Positions 34,536 to 43,215 of a DNA stretch of 64,000 bases are shown here, in pieces. Source of the stretch: Mycolicibacterium helvum (GTDB taxonomy: Bacteria > Actinomycetota > Actinomycetes > Mycobacteriales > Mycobacteriaceae); the NCBI RefSeq assembly GCF_010731895.1, contig NZ_AP022596.1, forward strand, positions 1,860,001 to 1,924,000, written 5' to 3'. Within the stretch, counting starts at the first letter, position 1; the number at the start of each line of letters is the position of its first letter. The notes beneath the pieces are model-generated. The model did no database searches, was not told the DNA's origin, and worked only from the letters and a program-made list of their open reading frames with translations. The translations under genes were made by a program, and so were the position numbers.

Positions 34536-35567
34536 GTGCCCGGCACAGCTCCGCCGAACCCGGCGGCCATAGCGGTTGTCACCCAGGTGATCTACTACCT
34601 GAGTCTGGCCATTCCGCTGGGAATCGGCATGACCGTCGGCGCTTTGGCAATTCCCGAGCGCCACGGCGGCCTCGTGTCACGACAGGCCCGCAGCCTTGCG
34701 GTGCCGGCCGCGGTGATCGTCGTCGCCGGCGCCACATTGCAATTCCACGCGACGACCCACGTCACCGGCTGGACGCTCGTCGAGTTGGCTGTGCTGCTGT
34801 CGGCCGCCGGTGGGCTGCTGGTGCTGCGGCGGATGCCGTCGCGGCTACTGGCTCGGGCCATCGGCACCGCTGCGATCCTCGCGGCAGTGATTCCCAGGGT
34901 CCCGTTGGCGTCGACCACACTGAGCCGGATCGCGACCAACGCCTTGGTGACAGCGCACCTGCTCTGCGCCATGACGTGGGTGGGCGGATTGACGGTCTTG
35001 GCCGCGACGGCATTTGCCGGGCGCCGCATTATCACCCGGGCCGGGGACGACGACCGTGTCGCCGCAGACTGGGCCCAGATCTGGCAACGGTTCAGTATGG
35101 TGGCCTTGGTCGCCGTCGGCGCCCTGGTCGTCAGCGGGACCTGGCTGACGTGGACCCACGTTGGGGCACCGAGCCAATTCTTGACGACTCCCTACGGACG
35201 ATTCCTCGCGGTCAAACTCGTCCTGGTGCTGGCCCTGCTCGGTGCCGGTATCTACAACGTACGGGTCCTGCTACCCAGAATTCACGCCCTACAGCGCGAT
35301 GGCGACACCCGCGGCGTCTTTCTCCTTGCCGCACAACATTTTCCTTCGGTGGTCGCCGTTGAGGCGCTGGTATCGATCGGTGTTCTCACCGTCGTTCCGT
35401 TTCTGCGCGGCTCGGCCCGCAATCAAGCGGGCTGGCCCAGCGCAGCCCCGTTCGATCTGGGCACGTTCGGCGCCGGAGTCGCGTTGATCGCCGTCGTCGC
35501 CGCCATCATGTGGGCAGGCGCCCGACGTTCGTTCAGGCCCCTTCAGCCCAGTAAGCCTGTGCCTTGA
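34536..35567 (+). CDS. CopD-domain integral membrane protein
   Basis: This 343-residue protein has eight or nine membrane helices. A CopD-like half starts around residue 140 with ATNALVTAHLLCAMTWVGGL and continues with WQRFSMVALVAVGALVVSGTW and FLAVKLVLVLALLGAGIYN. These helix patterns with His and Trp match the CopD/YcnJ-type domain associated with copper import or resistance. The start is GTG 34536 with GAGG upstream. Its 3' end overlaps the end of the siderophore-interacting-protein gene by 35 bases. Copper function is inferred from the domain only; I see no clear metal-binding Cys or Met cluster. Confidence 0.72.
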   Translation: MPGTAPPNPAAIAVVTQVIYYLSLAIPLGIGMTVGALAIPERHGGLVSRQARSLAVPAAVIVVAGATLQFHATTHVTGWTLVELAVLLSAAGGLLVLRRMPSRLLARAIGTAAILAAVIPRVPLASTTLSRIATNALVTAHLLCAMTWVGGLTVLAATAFAGRRIITRAGDDDRVAADWAQIWQRFSMVALVAVGALVVSGTWLTWTHVGAPSQFLTTPYGRFLAVKLVLVLALLGAGIYNVRVLLPRIHALQRDGDTRGVFLLAAQHFPSVVAVEALVSIGVLTVVPFLRGSARNQAGWPSAAPFDLGTFGAGVALIAVVAAIMWAGARRSFRPLQPSKPVP

Positions 35568-36270
35568 TCGACGCTCGGGGGATGCGGTACTCCTCGCGCA
35601 GAATCTTGGCGACCGCGCGGGTGGTGCGGTTGTCGCATGCGACCCAACCGAAGTGGTCCGCGGCGTCATAGGCGGCGCCGCTGACCGCCGCGGCCAGCGC
35701 TGCGCCGGAGTCGCGGCGGTCGATCCAGATGACCTCGGCGTTCTGGGCGACCGGCAAGTATCTGTCGTCGTCATGGCCGGCGGCGAGGAACACCGTGGCG
35801 GGGGTCTCCCCGATCGAGTCCAGCAGTGAGTTGATTGCGGGCAATGACGCTGTGTCACCGACGATCACGTAGCCGGCCGGCGGCGGGGTGGGCAGGGCAA
35901 AACTGCTGCCGAGCACGGTCGCCCCGATCGTGTCACCGGGTTGGGCCGCACAGGCCCAACGCGATGCGATACCGTCGTGCAGCGCGAATTCGATGTCGAC
36001 GGTGTCCCCCGCCGGGTCAGGGTTCACCAGTGTGTAGCCCCGCTGGTGAAGTTTCGAGCCGTCGGGGAACCACATCCGGATCCACATGGTCGGATGAACT
36101 ACTCGGCCGGCCAGCAGTCCACCGGCAGAGAAGTTCAACCGCAGGTAGTGCTCGCTGATCTGCTCCCGACCGGTCACGGTCAGTTCGTATTCGCCGGCGC
36201 CGAAGAGCTTGAGCACGGCTGCCTGCCAACCCCTCGACGGCCTGTCGTCCACGCGCTTGTTGTCAACCAT
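35533..36270 (-). CDS. Siderophore-interacting protein (SIP/ViuB family flavoprotein)
   Basis: This 245-residue protein has the SIP arrangement. A beta-barrel FAD domain carries HQRGYTLVNPDPAGDTVDIEF, in which the RxYT motif binds flavin, and HDGIASRWACAAQPGDTI. An NAD(P)H-type domain follows (YVIVGDTASLPAINSLLDS) with a C-terminal aromatic block (KAQAYWAEGA). Members reduce ferric siderophores to release iron in the cytoplasm. The gene lies 15 bases after eccE3 on the same strand, so it looks like the last gene of the ESX-3 operon, linking secretion, siderophore and iron release. I do not recall a SIP gene in this position in M. tuberculosis. Confidence 0.85.
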   Translation of the reverse strand: MVDNKRVDDRPSRGWQAAVLKLFGAGEYELTVTGREQISEHYLRLNFSAGGLLAGRVVHPTMWIRMWFPDGSKLHQRGYTLVNPDPAGDTVDIEFALHDGIASRWACAAQPGDTIGATVLGSSFALPTPPPAGYVIVGDTASLPAINSLLDSIGETPATVFLAAGHDDDRYLPVAQNAEVIWIDRRDSGAALAAAVSGAAYDAADHFGWVACDNRTTRAVAKILREEYRIPRASIKAQAYWAEGA

Positions 36271-36285
36271 GGGAGTTCCCCTCCG

Positions 36286-37152
36286 TCAATTGACCAGGCG
36301 TGCAGCCGATAACGGGTGTAGCGCAGCCAGCGCACTGGCCTGCCGCCCCGGGATCGGCACCAACCCAGGTGGGGGTGTGCTCGGCTGACTTTCGGTGCGG
36401 ATCGCCGCGCCAGCCCTGATCCGGTCGAGCGGCGACGTTCCAGCGATCTCCACCACCGTCCAGGTCTCGGCGGCGACCGCCGAGCTCACATCCGCCAGCG
36501 CCTCGGGAGTCTTGGCAGCGTAAGTGGTCAGGTAGCCGCGCGCGTCGGTGACCGACTGCCACCGTTCGCGCGCACCCGCCACCACCAGGTCCGGCACCTC
36601 GTCTGGGGAGGCGATCGTTGCCATCCAGCCAATTTCACGCAGTTGACTGATAAGTCGGCGAGCTGCGTTCTCAGCGGTCTGGCGCAGGGGTATCTGCGCC
36701 GACCTGCCCTGAAGGGCACTCAGATTCCGCGCGCCGCTGAAGGTCAGTCCGATCCATGTCGTCACCTCCGCCTGGGTGCTGCGGGTGGTGACCCGCACCG
36801 AGTCGCACCGCAATCCATAGCGATCGAGGTAGCTGGCCAGCAGACCAGGCGGTAGTTCACGATCACGGCTCTCGACGCGCACCAGCACCGTGGTGATCGC
36901 GTCGGCACCCGTCCAATGCAGGTCAGCCGGCGCCGCCTGAATCGCCTTGCGGTGCAGCAGCACCCGCAGGCGCTGACCGACGATTGTGGTGAGGTAGCGG
37001 CCACGCCACCAGAACAGCGACACCAGAACCACCGCGGCGGCGACTCCCAACACCCACTGGTCGTTGGTCGACCGCCACGGGTAGGTCAGCACCGCCGAAA
37101 CGACCGCCAGCAGAACGACGGTGAGTCGCCCAGCGCCAGGCATCCCGCTCAT
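36286..37152 (-). CDS. eccE3: ESX-3 core component EccE3
   Basis: This 288-residue protein has two N-terminal membrane helices (LTVVLLAVVSAVLTYPW and WVLGVAAAVVLVSLFWW) and a cytosolic or peripheral domain. The order in the operon and the EccE layout identify it; M. tuberculosis EccE3 (Rv0292) is a little longer. EccE sits at the edge of the EccB-C-D-E membrane complex and stabilises it. Its ATG overlaps the mycP3 stop (ATGA). It is followed by the siderophore-interacting protein gene instead of ending the locus. Confidence 0.88.
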   Translation of the reverse strand: MSGMPGAGRLTVVLLAVVSAVLTYPWRSTNDQWVLGVAAAVVLVSLFWWRGRYLTTIVGQRLRVLLHRKAIQAAPADLHWTGADAITTVLVRVESRDRELPPGLLASYLDRYGLRCDSVRVTTRSTQAEVTTWIGLTFSGARNLSALQGRSAQIPLRQTAENAARRLISQLREIGWMATIASPDEVPDLVVAGARERWQSVTDARGYLTTYAAKTPEALADVSSAVAAETWTVVEIAGTSPLDRIRAGAAIRTESQPSTPPPGLVPIPGRQASALAALHPLSAARLVN

Positions 37153-38522
37153 TCCAGTTCCTCCTTGCGTCTACGTGTGACGGCAGCGACAGCGACCACG
37201 GCAGCCGCGAGCACGCCGGTCCCGACGAACGCCACCGTGCGCGGTGTGTGGTCGACCGTCGGTGGCGGCGCCGGCGCCGCAATGCGTTTGGTGGCCGGTG
37301 CCGGCGCGTTGTCACTGCCGGAATCGATGGTCCAGGTCAGCGCTGCGACCGGAGCGAGAGTTCCGGCACCGACGAGGTTCGACGGATCCTGCGCGCCGTT
37401 GTGCGCGGTCGACGTCAGCCGCCGCACCACCTCGTCGGCGTGCATTCCTGGGTAACGACTGCGGATCAGGGCCGCCGTGCCGGCCACGTAGGCGGCGGCG
37501 AAACTGGTGCCGTCCAACGGCGCCATCCCGCCGCGGCCATCGGGCATTCCGTTGGCCAACCCGCCCATGGCGTCATTGCTCACCGACACGATGTTCTTCC
37601 CTGGCGCAGCGATGCCCACCCACGGTCCGGCCATCGTGAAGTCGGCAGGTTGTCCGTCGGCGGTCAGCGCTGCGACAGACAGCACGTACGGCTGCCACCA
37701 GGACGGCACCGACACCGACGTCACACCGGCCCAGTTGCGTGGATCGTCGCGGCGCGCCGGATCGCCAACCGGGTTCGATGCGCACTGCATTCCCGGCGTA
37801 CCGACCGTGCTAGCGCCGGAATTGCCCGCGGCGGAGACGATGACCACGTCCTTGTCGATCGCGGCATAACGCAAAGCCGCACCAAGCGTCTGCTGATCGC
37901 CCAGTCGGTCGGGCGCCAAGCAAGCGGCCGTCGAGATGTTGATGACGGTGGCGCCGAGGTCGGCGGCACGGACCACAGCGCGGGCCAGCGTATCGATCTC
38001 CACACTGGCCTGCACCGACGCGGGGTCTTTCCCGCCGGCGTTGGGCGAGAATCTGGGCGAGGTCTGCCGAATCGACAACAGTCGCGCTCCCGGTGCGACG
38101 CCAGTAAATCCATCGGGACCGGGCTGACCCCCGATGATCCCGGCGACCAGCGTGCCGTGCCCGTCACAGTCGGTCAGGCCATCGCCGCCAGAAAGATAGT
38201 CACCGCCGCCGATCACATTGGGTAGCCGTGGGCCCGGCTGCACGCCGGTGTCGATCACCGCCACCGTCTGGCCATCGCCGCGCGAATATGATTCTGCCCC
38301 AGTGAGATTGAGCATTATCTGATTGGCGCTCACCGCACCGACATCACTGCCGGGACGTATCCCGGTCGTCACACATTCAGAGCGCTGGCTCATCCCCGCC
38401 GTCGGCCCGACGGTGCCCTGCGGCGGCTGCGCCCCGGGGTCGGCTACGGGCGGGCTGACGGCACCGGCCACCGGAGCGGTGACCAGCAGCACCACCGCGG
38501 CAACCGCGGCGGTCCGCATCAT
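37149..38522 (-). CDS. mycP3: Mycosin-3, subtilisin-type protease of ESX-3
   Basis: The protein is 457 residues. The start ATG 38522 overlaps the eccD3 stop; a longer open frame exists but is not needed. A signal peptide (residues 1-21) precedes a subtilisin domain with catalytic Asp about 91 (VAVIDTGVQPG), His about 122 (DCDGHGTLVAGIIG) and Ser about 339 (DGTSFAAAYVAGTAAL). A single C-terminal helix (VAFVGTGVLAAAVVAVAAV) anchors it. MycP proteases stabilise the secretion complex and can process substrates. All active-site residues are intact. Confidence 0.93.
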   Translation of the reverse strand: MMRTAAVAAVVLLVTAPVAGAVSPPVADPGAQPPQGTVGPTAGMSQRSECVTTGIRPGSDVGAVSANQIMLNLTGAESYSRGDGQTVAVIDTGVQPGPRLPNVIGGGDYLSGGDGLTDCDGHGTLVAGIIGGQPGPDGFTGVAPGARLLSIRQTSPRFSPNAGGKDPASVQASVEIDTLARAVVRAADLGATVINISTAACLAPDRLGDQQTLGAALRYAAIDKDVVIVSAAGNSGASTVGTPGMQCASNPVGDPARRDDPRNWAGVTSVSVPSWWQPYVLSVAALTADGQPADFTMAGPWVGIAAPGKNIVSVSNDAMGGLANGMPDGRGGMAPLDGTSFAAAYVAGTAALIRSRYPGMHADEVVRRLTSTAHNGAQDPSNLVGAGTLAPVAALTWTIDSGSDNAPAPATKRIAAPAPPPTVDHTPRTVAFVGTGVLAAAVVAVAAVTRRRKEELE

Positions 38523-39913
38523 CGATCGAGGACCCATGTGAAGATGCCGACCAGATAGACCGCCACCGGGATCACCGACGCGTCGAGTCCAGCGGCGAGG
38601 AATCCCACCAGTCGGCGTACCGGCAGCGAATACCGGTCCGCCGAAGCGATATCCGGGTTGACGGCCACCACCACCCACGCTGCGGTCAGCACACCAAGCG
38701 CCACCACAGCCCACAGTGCCGCGGCAAAGCGCTGATCCAGGAGGTAGGCGGCCAGCAGACCACCTGTGACTAGGAAGGGCTGGGCGAGCAGCCAGCCCTT
38801 GCAGGCAGCGGTGTCCCACACCCTGGCCCGCAACACCGCCGCAGCCGCAGCGGCGGCCACCAGATACCAGCCCCAGGCTCCCGGACCTTCGGTTCGTCCG
38901 GCCACCACCAGCGACCCGGCCGATCCCAGCAGTACACCGGCCGCGATGAGGCCGGTCTGGTGGGCCTCGCCGACCCGCACCCGGCGAGGAAGGTCCGCCA
39001 CGACCCGCGCCGCCGGGCTGGACGGGGTCGGGTCACCGGGTGCCGGAATCACCGGTAGCGGAAAGCGTGCCCACGTCGCCGCGAGGCCCGGAGCCGACAC
39101 CGTGATCAGCAACGCCAACACGATCAACATGCAGCCAGAAGTCAACACGGGCACCTCCCACAGCGCGGCCACGGCGGCAACCAGCAGTGCACCGACACCG
39201 ACAACCGCTGTGGCAGTGAGCAACCCGACGCCATCCTCGGTCTGTGTCAGGACGATCAACGACCACGCGGCTACCCCCGCGGCGGCCAGCATCACATGCG
39301 GGGCGCCCCAGAGTCCCGGCACGGCCAGCCAAAATGCCGACGCGATCGGCAGCAGGGCCGCCACCGATACCTGCGTGGCGAGTCGGGCAGAACGCGCACG
39401 CAGCGCCAGACCGGCAACCGCGGTGAGGACCGCCAACGCGCTCACGGCGTAGAGGCCGATGACCGAAGCAGTCGCGGCACGATGCGCGACAGCCGCCGCG
39501 GACAGCGCCACCACGAACATCGCGGCGGCCAGCCGAGCCCCCAGCTGCAGCCGGTGCGGACCCCAGGGCCGCTTACGCGCCGCGGAGAAGATCACGGCAG
39601 CGTCGGCGATGTCCTCGACCACACCGGGCGGCGTTGGACCCGCCGGAACATGCTGTAAGGCAAGTAGATCACCGTCAACCACGCCGACCGTGTCCAAGCT
39701 CGCGTCGACGCTGAACGGCGCGCCGCCGATCGGCGCCAGGGTCATGACCGTGGGGGCCGACACATCACCGTCGGAGTCGGGCTGCGGCACCAGCCGTTTC
39801 ACCGCAGGCAGGATCTCGCGCAGCGGGAGTTCGGCGGGCAACGCCACGTCGGTGATCCGGCCGTACGCCAGAACGGCGACGCGCACGATCGGCAGCACCG
39901 GGGTTTCGGTCAT
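38519..39913 (-). CDS. eccD3: ESX-3 membrane channel subunit EccD3
   Basis: The 464 residues comprise an N-terminal ubiquitin-like domain (about 1-95, starting VLPIVRVAVLAYGRITDVAL) and about eleven membrane helices. This is the EccD plan; EccD forms most of the membrane barrel of the ESX pore. M. tuberculosis EccD3 (Rv0290) is of similar length. It is flanked by espG3 (19 bases) and mycP3 (overlap) and is translated as part of the ESX-3 operon. Confidence 0.92.
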   Translation of the reverse strand: MTETPVLPIVRVAVLAYGRITDVALPAELPLREILPAVKRLVPQPDSDGDVSAPTVMTLAPIGGAPFSVDASLDTVGVVDGDLLALQHVPAGPTPPGVVEDIADAAVIFSAARKRPWGPHRLQLGARLAAAMFVVALSAAAVAHRAATASVIGLYAVSALAVLTAVAGLALRARSARLATQVSVAALLPIASAFWLAVPGLWGAPHVMLAAAGVAAWSLIVLTQTEDGVGLLTATAVVGVGALLVAAVAALWEVPVLTSGCMLIVLALLITVSAPGLAATWARFPLPVIPAPGDPTPSSPAARVVADLPRRVRVGEAHQTGLIAAGVLLGSAGSLVVAGRTEGPGAWGWYLVAAAAAAAVLRARVWDTAACKGWLLAQPFLVTGGLLAAYLLDQRFAAALWAVVALGVLTAAWVVVAVNPDIASADRYSLPVRRLVGFLAAGLDASVIPVAVYLVGIFTWVLDR

Positions 39914-39931
39914 TGTTGTTCTCTCTCTTGA

Positions 39932-40777
39932 TCAGATTGTGTTGCTGGAGAAGTCGCGCGTCAGCGTGGCTGCGGGGAACCACCGGCCGTCAGGCAGCGT
40001 CTCGGTGAGCCGGTCGAGCGCCAGCGTGATCGCGAACGACGTGCCGGGCGCGAATGTCGACAACCACTCACCGTCGGCGGCGCGTTCCGGTCTCACCAGC
40101 ACGCGCCCTGCCTCGGCGTCGATGATGCCCACGCCGACCTCGCTGAGGCTGTGCACACCGTCGACCGCGCAGCCGGCGCGTACCTCGACATAGCTGCGCA
40201 CCCCGGTGAAAACCGACCGCACCACCGGAACGGCCGAAACCGGGAGACCCAGGTGGTCCAGAACAACGCCGAGATCGTCTCCGGCACGCAACCTTTCGTC
40301 TGCCCGCACCCCCGCCCGGGTCGGCAGCACGAATTCGGCGAACCGCGCCGGTGGGCGACCCCGCAGGCCCGCCGTGACGACCGGGACCAGCAGGGCAGGG
40401 TCGCTGATGTCGAGTTCGGTGAAGGTCACCAGCTCACCACTGCGCAACGCCACGACGGTGTGGTCCCCGTGGCGGGCCACCAACCCACGCAACAGGTCGG
40501 TGCCGCCGCCCCGCACGTAACGGAGCTCCAGCCATCGTTCCGGCGCGCATACGGTGCGTATCCACCGGGCCACCAGGGGATCCACTGATCCGCAGTCCGA
40601 CATCACTCGCGTACGAATCAGTTCCGCGCGCAACCGGGCAACTATCGCCCCCGTTTCGCGCGGGTCGGTCAGGGGTGGCGTGATCGCCAACACCCAAGGG
40701 AACGAACCAGCCTCAACGCTGTCGGCAACGAGCCAAGCAGCGTCGGCGGTCAGCTCGACCGCGTTATGTGCGGGCAA
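39932..40777 (-). CDS. espG3: ESX-3-specific chaperone EspG3
   Basis: This 281-residue cytosolic protein has the EspG alpha/beta plan: NAVELTADAAWLVADSVEAGSFPWVLAITPP at the start, then LVTFTELDISDPALLVPVVTAG and RFAEFVLPTRAGVRAD. EspG binds the exposed tip of its cognate PE-PPE pair and prevents aggregation before export; here the cognate substrates are encoded by PE5 and PPE4 a few genes upstream. It begins three bases after the esxH stop. Confidence 0.9.
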   Translation of the reverse strand: MPAHNAVELTADAAWLVADSVEAGSFPWVLAITPPLTDPRETGAIVARLRAELIRTRVMSDCGSVDPLVARWIRTVCAPERWLELRYVRGGGTDLLRGLVARHGDHTVVALRSGELVTFTELDISDPALLVPVVTAGLRGRPPARFAEFVLPTRAGVRADERLRAGDDLGVVLDHLGLPVSAVPVVRSVFTGVRSYVEVRAGCAVDGVHSLSEVGVGIIDAEAGRVLVRPERAADGEWLSTFAPGTSFAITLALDRLTETLPDGRWFPAATLTRDFSSNTI

Positions 40778-40780
40778 GTC

Positions 40781-41068
40781 TCAGCCCCACTTGGCGCCTT
40801 CGGCTTGGTCACGTGCCTGCATCGACAGGGCGTTACTCTCATGCGTGGTGGCCATCGCCCGGTAGGCACGCACCAGCTCCTCCATCGCCAGGTTCCACTG
40901 GGCCTGCCAGGCCTGGTACGTCACGCCGGTGTCACCTTGCCAGGCACCCTGCAGAGCGGACTGCTCAGTGGCGATGTCGGCACCGACCGCCTGCAGCGTT
41001 CCGGCGTAGCCGGCCATGTCGCCGGCGTGCGCCAGCATGGCCGGGTAGTTGTACATGATCTGAGACAT
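40781..41068 (-). CDS. esxH: ESX-3 secreted protein EsxH (TB10.4)
   Basis: This 95-residue WxG100-type protein begins [20 protein letters not shown] and carries the turn GAWQGDTG. It pairs with EsxG and is exported by ESX-3. Of the metal-site residues reported for M. tuberculosis EsxH (His14, His70, His76, Glu77), His14, His76 and Glu77 are kept while position 70 is Arg (VRAYRAM). The ATG overlaps the esxG stop by one base (TGATG), so the pair is made in equal amounts. Length and spacing fit the family exactly. Confidence 0.93.
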   Translation of the reverse strand: MSQIMYNYPAMLAHAGDMAGYAGTLQAVGADIATEQSALQGAWQGDTGVTYQAWQAQWNLAMEELVRAYRAMATTHESNALSMQARDQAEGAKWG

Positions 41069-41361
41069 CAGAACCCTCCGTATGTCGTTGCTGCGGCGGC
41101 ATCTTGAGCCACATAGGTGGCGCCGGCTTCGCCAAGGTTCACCTGGGCGATGTCCAGCAGCGAGTTGACCTTTGCGGCAACCTCGACGAACCGCGCGTGC
41201 GCGGCCTGGAAAGCCGCCGACGACTCCCCCATGTGGAAAGCCTGGGCAGACATTGCGGCCTGCTCGGCTTGGGCGATCGTGCTGCGCATCAGAGCGGTCT
41301 TCGCGCCGAACGCGGCCTCTGCGGCCACGAGCTGCGGTATGTGGGCGTCCAGCATGCTCAC
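41068..41361 (-). CDS. esxG: ESX-3 secreted protein EsxG
   Basis: The protein is 97 residues, the same length as M. tuberculosis EsxG, and begins at GTG 41361 ([18 protein letters not shown]). The two helices are joined by [17 protein letters not shown], in which the usual WxG turn is not present, as is normal for EsxG. The C-terminus has YVAQD, matching the YxxxD/E type VII secretion signal, so EsxG carries the signal for the heterodimer with EsxH. It lies 13 bases after the PPE4 stop. Confidence 0.93.
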   Translation of the reverse strand: MSMLDAHIPQLVAAEAAFGAKTALMRSTIAQAEQAAMSAQAFHMGESSAAFQAAHARFVEVAAKVNSLLDIAQVNLGEAGATYVAQDAAAATTYGGF

Positions 41362-41374
41362 TGTATTTCTCCAA

Positions 41375-42904
41375 TCATTCTCGGTGGGTTTCTGTTTCGT
41401 CCGGATTGGCATCCCAGGTTGCCGGAAGCATTGGCGCAGTGGGACGCTCGCTCAACGGGTCGGTGGCGAACTCGGTGAGCCCCGCGGCGGTGACACTGCG
41501 AGGTCGGGCTTCGGTTCCGGCGAACCCGATCGGTCCCGCACCCCGGTCTGATGACGAGGTGGTCGGTTGCGGGTCCGGTTCGGCTGGCGGCCGGGTGCCA
41601 CTGTCGAGGTCCATGTACTCGTCGCGGTGGGCGCGGTCCTTGACTCGTTGGGACCGCCGGCGGCGAGCCCGCTCCTTGGCCTGCACCGAGGACAATGCGG
41701 CAGCCGCGGGAGCGGTTTCAGGGACCAGCGCCTTGTTTCCGCTTCCCTCGATCAAGGTCGGGCCGGGTCCGTCGTCGGGGTCGGCGGCGGCGACGGCATA
41801 GAAGATGCCCTGTGCTGCGGGAACGGGGGCCGTCGCGGACGCGGCGGGTGCTGCGGGGGCGGCGGAGGTGGCCGGTGCAGGCGCTGCGGGGGCTGGTGCG
41901 GTGGGTGCCGTCGAGGAGATCGGCCAGAGGCTCTGCTGCGGTTGGGCCGGCAGCGCAACCGGTTCGGGAGCGACATCGGGTGGCATGTTCGGCTGCAACG
42001 CCAGCAAGCCCAGCAACGGCAAGCCAGCAGCCGCCAGCGCAGGAATCAACAGCGGTGAGGCGAGCGCCAACCCCCAGGTGGTCCAGCCCAGGGGCTGCAC
42101 GATCACCTGATAGGCAAGCGCGGACAGTAGCGGCCCCCACGTTACCCACGCCTGGGCCGGATTGGTCAGGAAGTCGACGATCATCTGCTGGATGCTCTGC
42201 ACCGGATGGGTGAGGAAGTCCCAGATCAGATCACCACCCGTAAACTTCTTGATGAACGCCTCGAGCAAATCAACGATGATATTCGAATTGCTCAGCGCGG
42301 ATCCGGATTCGCTGGCCTGCGGTGCCGCGGTCGAGGCGGCCATCGCCGACATCGCCTCTGATCCTGGCAACACGATCGTCGGAGCAGGCGCAGTCTGCGG
42401 CGCCGCGGCCAGCACGGTGCCGGCAACGGCCTGATAGACGCCCATCGCGGTGGCGGCCTGGATCCACATCCGGACGTAATCGGCCTCATTGACGGCGATC
42501 GGGATCGTGTTGATACCAAAGAAGTTGGTCGCCATCAGCACGCCGTGCACGGTGTGATTCGCGGCCAGTTCGGGCAGCGTCGGCATGGTGGCCAGCGCGG
42601 TGCTGTACGCCGCGGCAACGGTTTGATGTCGAGCGGCCGCACCGGCGCTGTTCACGCTGGCCTGCTCCAGCCACGCGAGATAGGGCGCGTGCGCCGTCAC
42701 GTACTGTTCGACGCTGGGACCTTGCCATGCCCCGGCCTGGACCGCAGCCAGTATCTGCGTGAGTTCTGCGGCCGCGGCCGTGTATTCGGCGCTCAGCACC
42801 TGCCACGCCGAGGCAGCGGCAAGCAGCTCACCGGCGCCGGGTCCTGCACTCAGCAGTGCCGAGTGCACTTCCGGTGGTGAAGCAAGCCAGATGGGCGCAG
42901 TCAT
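41375..42904 (-). CDS. ppe4: PPE4, ESX-3 substrate
   Basis: This 509-residue PPE protein has an N-terminal domain of about 180 residues with the PPE triad in [13 protein letters not shown] and the turn [12 protein letters not shown]. It also has a central segment with hydrophobic helices and a Pro/Ala-rich region before a basic C-terminus. It dimerises with PE5, is held by EspG3 and is exported by ESX-3; PPE4 in M. tuberculosis is linked to mycobactin-dependent iron use. The PE5 stop overlaps its ATG by four bases. The size is close to Rv0286. Confidence 0.92.
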   Translation of the reverse strand: MTAPIWLASPPEVHSALLSAGPGAGELLAAASAWQVLSAEYTAAAAELTQILAAVQAGAWQGPSVEQYVTAHAPYLAWLEQASVNSAGAAARHQTVAAAYSTALATMPTLPELAANHTVHGVLMATNFFGINTIPIAVNEADYVRMWIQAATAMGVYQAVAGTVLAAAPQTAPAPTIVLPGSEAMSAMAASTAAPQASESGSALSNSNIIVDLLEAFIKKFTGGDLIWDFLTHPVQSIQQMIVDFLTNPAQAWVTWGPLLSALAYQVIVQPLGWTTWGLALASPLLIPALAAAGLPLLGLLALQPNMPPDVAPEPVALPAQPQQSLWPISSTAPTAPAPAAPAPATSAAPAAPAASATAPVPAAQGIFYAVAAADPDDGPGPTLIEGSGNKALVPETAPAAAALSSVQAKERARRRRSQRVKDRAHRDEYMDLDSGTRPPAEPDPQPTTSSSDRGAGPIGFAGTEARPRSVTAAGLTEFATDPLSERPTAPMLPATWDANPDETETHRE

Positions 42905-43215
42905 CAGCCTCCCCGTGCGATCAGGTAGGTCGTGGCCGCCGCGGCATCGGTGGTGGCGTAGCCGGTTCCCGACTCGCCGATCGCGATACCCGACCGCCCC
43001 AGTTCGGTGACGCCTTGAGCAGCCACGGCGGTGTGCTCGAGGCCTTGGGCGCTGAACCCCGCGGCGGTCTGCAGCGAGACGGGGTCGGCCGCAGGGGGCA
43101 CCACCGCGGTGATCAGTGGCGTGGCGGCAGCGTGCGCGGCGGCCAGTCGCGCGGTCAAGGCCTCAACCGCGGCGCTGGCCGAGGCCAGTCCCTCCGGAAT
43201 GACACGTAGAGTCAT
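42904..43215 (-). CDS. pe5: PE5, ESX-3 substrate
   Basis: This 103-residue PE protein carries the PE motif in [18 protein letters not shown] near the start. The paired helices end with YATTD, a YxxxD-type secretion signal, and a short tail. It forms a heterodimer with PPE4, whose gene overlaps by four bases. The length matches PE5 (Rv0285). The ATG at 43215 overlaps the eccC3 stop. Confidence 0.92.
   Translation of the reverse strand: MTLRVIPEGLASASAAVEALTARLAAAHAAATPLITAVVPPAADPVSLQTAAGFSAQGLEHTAVAAQGVTELGRSGIAIGESGTGYATTDAAAATTYLIARGG

Noticed and set aside
37149..38819. Longer MycP3 start giving 556 residues
   Set aside because: The extra 99 residues lie inside eccD3 in another frame. 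ATG 38522 gives a normal signal peptide and overlaps the eccD3 stop.
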